Source: Lingula anatina (lineage: Eukaryota; Brachiopoda; Lingulata; Lingulida; Lingulidae). Taken from it: a stretch of DNA of 64,000 nt. The stretch spans positions 76,326 to 140,325 of the forward strand of contig NW_019776006.1 in the NCBI RefSeq assembly GCF_001039355.2, read 5' to 3'. Position numbers and translations under genes: made by a program. Under the pieces are notes generated by a model. The model saw only the letters and a program-made list of their open reading frames with translations, did not search any database and had not been told where the DNA came from. Below are positions 60,164 through 64,000 of the stretch, piece after piece (within the stretch, counting starts at the first letter, position 1; every line of letters starts with the position of its first letter).

Positions 60164-62599
60164 AGCTTAAGGAGTAGTGTAGCGTCAGAGGATTATTAGC
60201 AATTAAAAAAAAATATCCTCTAAGTTAGGTTAAATGCTTTCAAGGTATTTGTTATTCTAAGTCCGTTTTGACAGTACTGTTCTTGCTTTTTTTACACGTT
60301 CAGTTGTTCATTTGTCATCATCATCTACAATAAAAGAAATCTTTTTTATATTAGAAAGCGGGATGGGGGCGGTAATTCGACCCAGAACATTCGATCATCT
60401 CTGTAACAGTCCAGAGTGCTTTCTGTGAAGAAACGCGGAAGTAAACGAATGGCCATACTAATGGACAGTGTAGGCATCATTTCAAACGAAATACAGTCGC
60501 TCCTTAGCAATCAAAGAAGGTCAATGGAAGACATTCCACATTAAAGCTACCGCAAGAACAATGCCACCTGTGACAACACAACGAGTTGAAATATAAAATG
60601 GACGACTTTGAACGGGTTAATCGTGGCTAATCACCAAGTTTATCTTTGATGCTTGGCTTGAATGCTTTGACCGGAACAGGTAATGTGGACCTGAAGTCAT
60701 TTGGTGCTAGGACAATTCTGTATTCCCCGATGAACTTTTTTGTTTGCTATTTCAAGGAGTGATAAAGAGCGAGGAAAATTTACCGAGCTGGGCAGCTTTT
60801 TAGAGCAAAAAGATCATAGAATGTAAACGAAAATATCAAGTAAATATTTCTTTAATAGAGAATTGAAAAAATACATATTAGAAAAATACCTTATTTCGCT
60901 TATTTCGCTCATTTCACTTTGTTCAATAAAATGTCAGAAGTCAGAGTCATAGTGCGTAATCAAATTTATTTTATGCCGCATAAGATTTTACACATGAAAA
61001 GATATATGGAAACATCATAACAGATGATCTCGACAGCTGGTATCAACACAATTACTACATGAACTCACTGTTACGGCGTTTTATTGAGTGAAATGAAGAC
61101 TAGGGCAATAGAATGTGGTTATTGTCAATTCTTACCATATGCAAATGGAAATATTTGTTTGATTAGCGAGGCCTTAATTCTACGTCTGGTAAGCGTTCAT
61201 CAAAATAACCCTGTTTATTTTCAATCATGTATCGACGGCGGTATCTTGTGGGAAGTCGACAATGGTCTGTAAATATGTCCGAGTAATCAATTTTTCACTT
61301 TTGTGATACACAGGGTTCTATCTAAATAATATTGTTGAGTATTAATTTGCTAGAGTCTGTGATGAGAAGTCGTAGGGTATCAATGTACCGCTTGGTCTGA
61401 CAATGCAGAATATGCGTGGCCCTAGACTTCCGGAGCACTGGTGAAGACAGGTATGCCTACGGACCCGTATGTGTATGTCTTCTGCAAGCGCACTAGAACA
61501 CGCTTACTTATTATTAACTGGTGTGTTTCTACAAGTTGCGACTGTAATGGAAGAAGTTTAGAGACGTAAAGATGTACCTGTTGTGCTGTCCATATAGTCA
61601 GAACTGCTTAACTTAAGGAGGTTCGGGAACTATTTATGGCTAAATTATATCATTGAATAAGATTTTCTAAACCTTATCAGAAATGGGTTAATTTTGAAAA
61701 GTAGCATAGAATATGAATACGTGATATCTACGTTCGTTTATTGACTTGCCAATTAGGCCTACATTGAAACCATAACTTACAAATGACTTGGCAAAAGATA
61801 GTAACGATATTAGTAATAGAGATGTTGGAGTAATAAATGAAAAATAAATACACTTAAGTTCGATTAGAGCTTAGTGGAAAGCTTAAAGTGATCCGTGGAA
61901 TGTTTAGCCAACTTTGAGAACTTCCTTACTTTCAATATCAATAAATAGTTTGATTATACCATATAAATTAATATTTACATTTTATATACACTCCTATAAT
62001 TATGAAACATCAAGAGGGCTCATCAATGAGCTACATTCAAATTCCTAGTCTTACTTTTCAACAAGCAGCTTAACGTGTCAGTATAAGAATAGTCTGATCA
62101 AGGACGGTTGTGGCAATTTATCATAAAGATACGTGCACTAGCTTAATCAACTTAATTGCCATTAATCCAATAAACATTAGGTTAATAGACATTAAACCTG
62201 TCCCAGAGATATAATACTCTAATATGAACTACGGCCAGCTGCTGGTGCCAAAAACCTCAGCAGTAAAGCAGGTCAGCTAAGTACTGCTGTTTTCGTGCCA
62301 GTTTCCGGGTTCTGCTTTCGTCAGTGAAGTTTTGCGGTTTACCTTGCCACCAGTGGCAATCTCACGGGCGTCTACTACGTATCTTCAACTAATCAGGAAG
62401 TTGGAGGCGCTCTTAATTTGACTAGTGGAGTATCATTTTGTTTTCCAGTAACATTCACTCCCAACTGACAACATCAAAAAGCAATTTCTTACAACACTCA
62501 AAAAATTACGACTAAATAACGACACCATAGAAAGTCTTAAGATTTTTCATCCAATTCAACAAAATTTCAGAGACTTACAGAAATTCACGGCTCATTGTG

Positions 62600-62605
<6 letters not shown>

Positions 62606-62658
<53 letters not shown>
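62606..62658. repeat. (TA)n microsatellite
   Basis: About 26 TA units, the longest simple repeat in the window; a self-complementary tract that can extrude a cruciform. Confidence 0.9.
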
Positions 62659-62659
<1 letters not shown>

Positions 62660-64000
62660 TGCTCAACAAATATGGCCGCCAAAAATTCTATTCAGAACCT
62701 CTTCTACCTTGATTAGTACTAGCACTTAGAAACACACTTATGTAGTATTAAGCTGCCACCCCCTAAGAAAAATAGATGGTCATGTTTTGAAAAAAAAAAC
62801 ACTAGCAACCATGTCTAATACATATCACAGTTGTTTTCTTTCCTCTTTGATCTCCAACTGTCAATAAATAAATAAATGCTTTTTTTGCCAGGAAACTGAT
62901 AAATATCTTCCCGTTGATTTTGAACAAGAAAGAAAGTTCTTTGAATGCACAGTTTGGTCCCCTTTCTTGTCTGCCTCTGGAACGTTCTTCTCCGATGGTT
63001 ATTACCAATATCGACTGCAATCATCACAGTTAACTCTTACCAAGCGTGGCACCTCCCCGTGTTGTTCTTTTGCCTGCAATGTAGAAAATCCGTTATAAAA
63101 TTGCGGACTATCTATACCGAAAATATGAACGAGTAGGTACACAGTATATTAGATGTTACCTAACTTAAAAGAAACCGACTTTGAAACTTTCGGTGTTAGA
63201 ATACCACATATAAAAAAATGATAAAGTGAAGAGACGAAGAGATGCAATATTAAATGGCAAGGATAGTCAGAAATGATATTGTAAGAGTATACGGCATTTT
63301 TTGCCGCAGCTATCAGATTTTAGTGTGCCTTTCCACAACATAAAACCATCAGAGTAATTTATTACGTCCATGCTACAAAAATCCCGACACTCAATCAAAA
63401 AGCTAGACTAATTGATTAGACACTTATAAGGTGACTCTTAACAAAGCTGACATACATGTAGGTACAAATGTACTTGAAGTAAACACGGAAGGAATAAACC
63501 TCTGAGTTTGCATGAAAAGATTAATTTCGAGGGTAATTTATGCTTCTTTTGCCATCTATATCTAATCGACTCACGGAATGCACGTTTTTACAGAGCGTAC
63601 ATTTTCCAGGATCCAGGCTGAAGACACATAATTCAAGGAAAACAATTTCTGGTATGAGAAGAATTCAGACACTTAATATAACGAACATCTTTACAGTTGC
63701 CTTTTTTGGAAACAAACAGCAATTTTTCGTATGCACTTAATCATTAAAGAGTAGTATTTACAATTATTTTGAAACCTTCCTATTTGTCGTTCCCAACGGA
63801 GCCAACATTCACATTATTTGCTAGAAACAGTAGCATTGTTTCCCCTTGTTTCTCAGTTATTACCCAAATTGTTATACATTAATGGTTGCTTCCCTCGGGA
63901 ACGAAGTCAGTGATTAAGTTTTAATAATGAATTGGGTTTTCTAAAAGTAATCATTTGACGTCAATCATCTTCTTATGCAAACATGAACCTTGTGTTGTTA

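Larger units (their letters stand above)
58052..64000. other. Intergenic, no gene recognised
   Basis: Six kilobases of AT-rich DNA with only short open frames (at most 86 codons) that show no family features and no splice-consistent series. It contains (TA)n microsatellites at about 60126-60161 and 62606-62658. I found no RNA gene and no transposon ends. Confidence 0.6.

Noticed and set aside
62802-63027. Overlapping minus-strand frames of about 70 codons
   Set aside because: No family similarity, no start context and no conserved neighbours.

Overview
The window is animal nuclear DNA, AT-rich, with short coding exons separated by introns of about 0.1 to 3.5 kb and several non-autonomous transposon relics. 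Protein similarity to human proteins is high, but the compact introns and the transposon types point to a non-vertebrate bilaterian, most likely a marine invertebrate (invertebrate deuterostome or lophotrochozoan). I cannot fix the phylum from the sequence. Palindromes such as TACATGTA and CTAGTAC recur in the introns.

Five protein-coding genes could be rebuilt, four of them exon by exon with every splice phase consistent. From left to right: (1) a neurensin-family vesicle membrane protein on the minus strand at 3848-4640, in one block with a 1-base frame break in a homopolymer run; (2) MFAP1, a spliceosome component, plus strand 8330-13842, 11 exons, 457 aa; (3) DNAJC5 / cysteine string protein, plus strand 15260-23880, 7 coding exons, 248 aa, with a possible alternative 195-aa C-terminus; (4) a ZC3H4/ZC3H6-type CCCH zinc-finger protein, minus strand 28723-39994, 15 coding exons, 1234 aa; (5) SUPT5H (SPT5), plus strand 41214-56136, 26 coding exons, 1058 aa. 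The ends, 1-3847 and about 56.9-64 kb, show no gene I can support.

Genes 4 and 5 are head to head, with start codons about 1.2 kb apart. The gap holds a perfect TGACGTCA site and a YY1-type AAGATGGCGG site. ZC3H4 is known as a Restrictor factor that terminates early RNA polymerase II transcription, and SPT5 is the universal elongation factor, so two opposing regulators of polymerase II may share one promoter. Each of the two genes also carries one clear U12-type (minor spliceosome) intron with the GTATCCTT donor and CCTTAAC branch site. SPT5 has a GC-AG intron as well.

Mobile and repeat content: a 466-bp element with about 105-bp inverted ends and a 9-bp target duplication in a DNAJC5 intron (Mutator-like by structure); two copies of a roughly 260-bp near-perfect fold-back element (37714-37970 and 57785-58051); a 237-bp TA-flanked inverted-repeat element; a diverged dispersed repeat pair around DNAJC5 exon 1; a decayed CR1/Jockey-like LINE reverse transcriptase C-terminus in an SPT5 intron; short tandem duplications and AT/GT microsatellites. 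I found no wholly unknown coding system. The most interesting signals are the ZC3H4-SPT5 divergent pair with its minor introns, the Tyr-Ser-Pro repeat in ZC3H4, and the fold-back elements.
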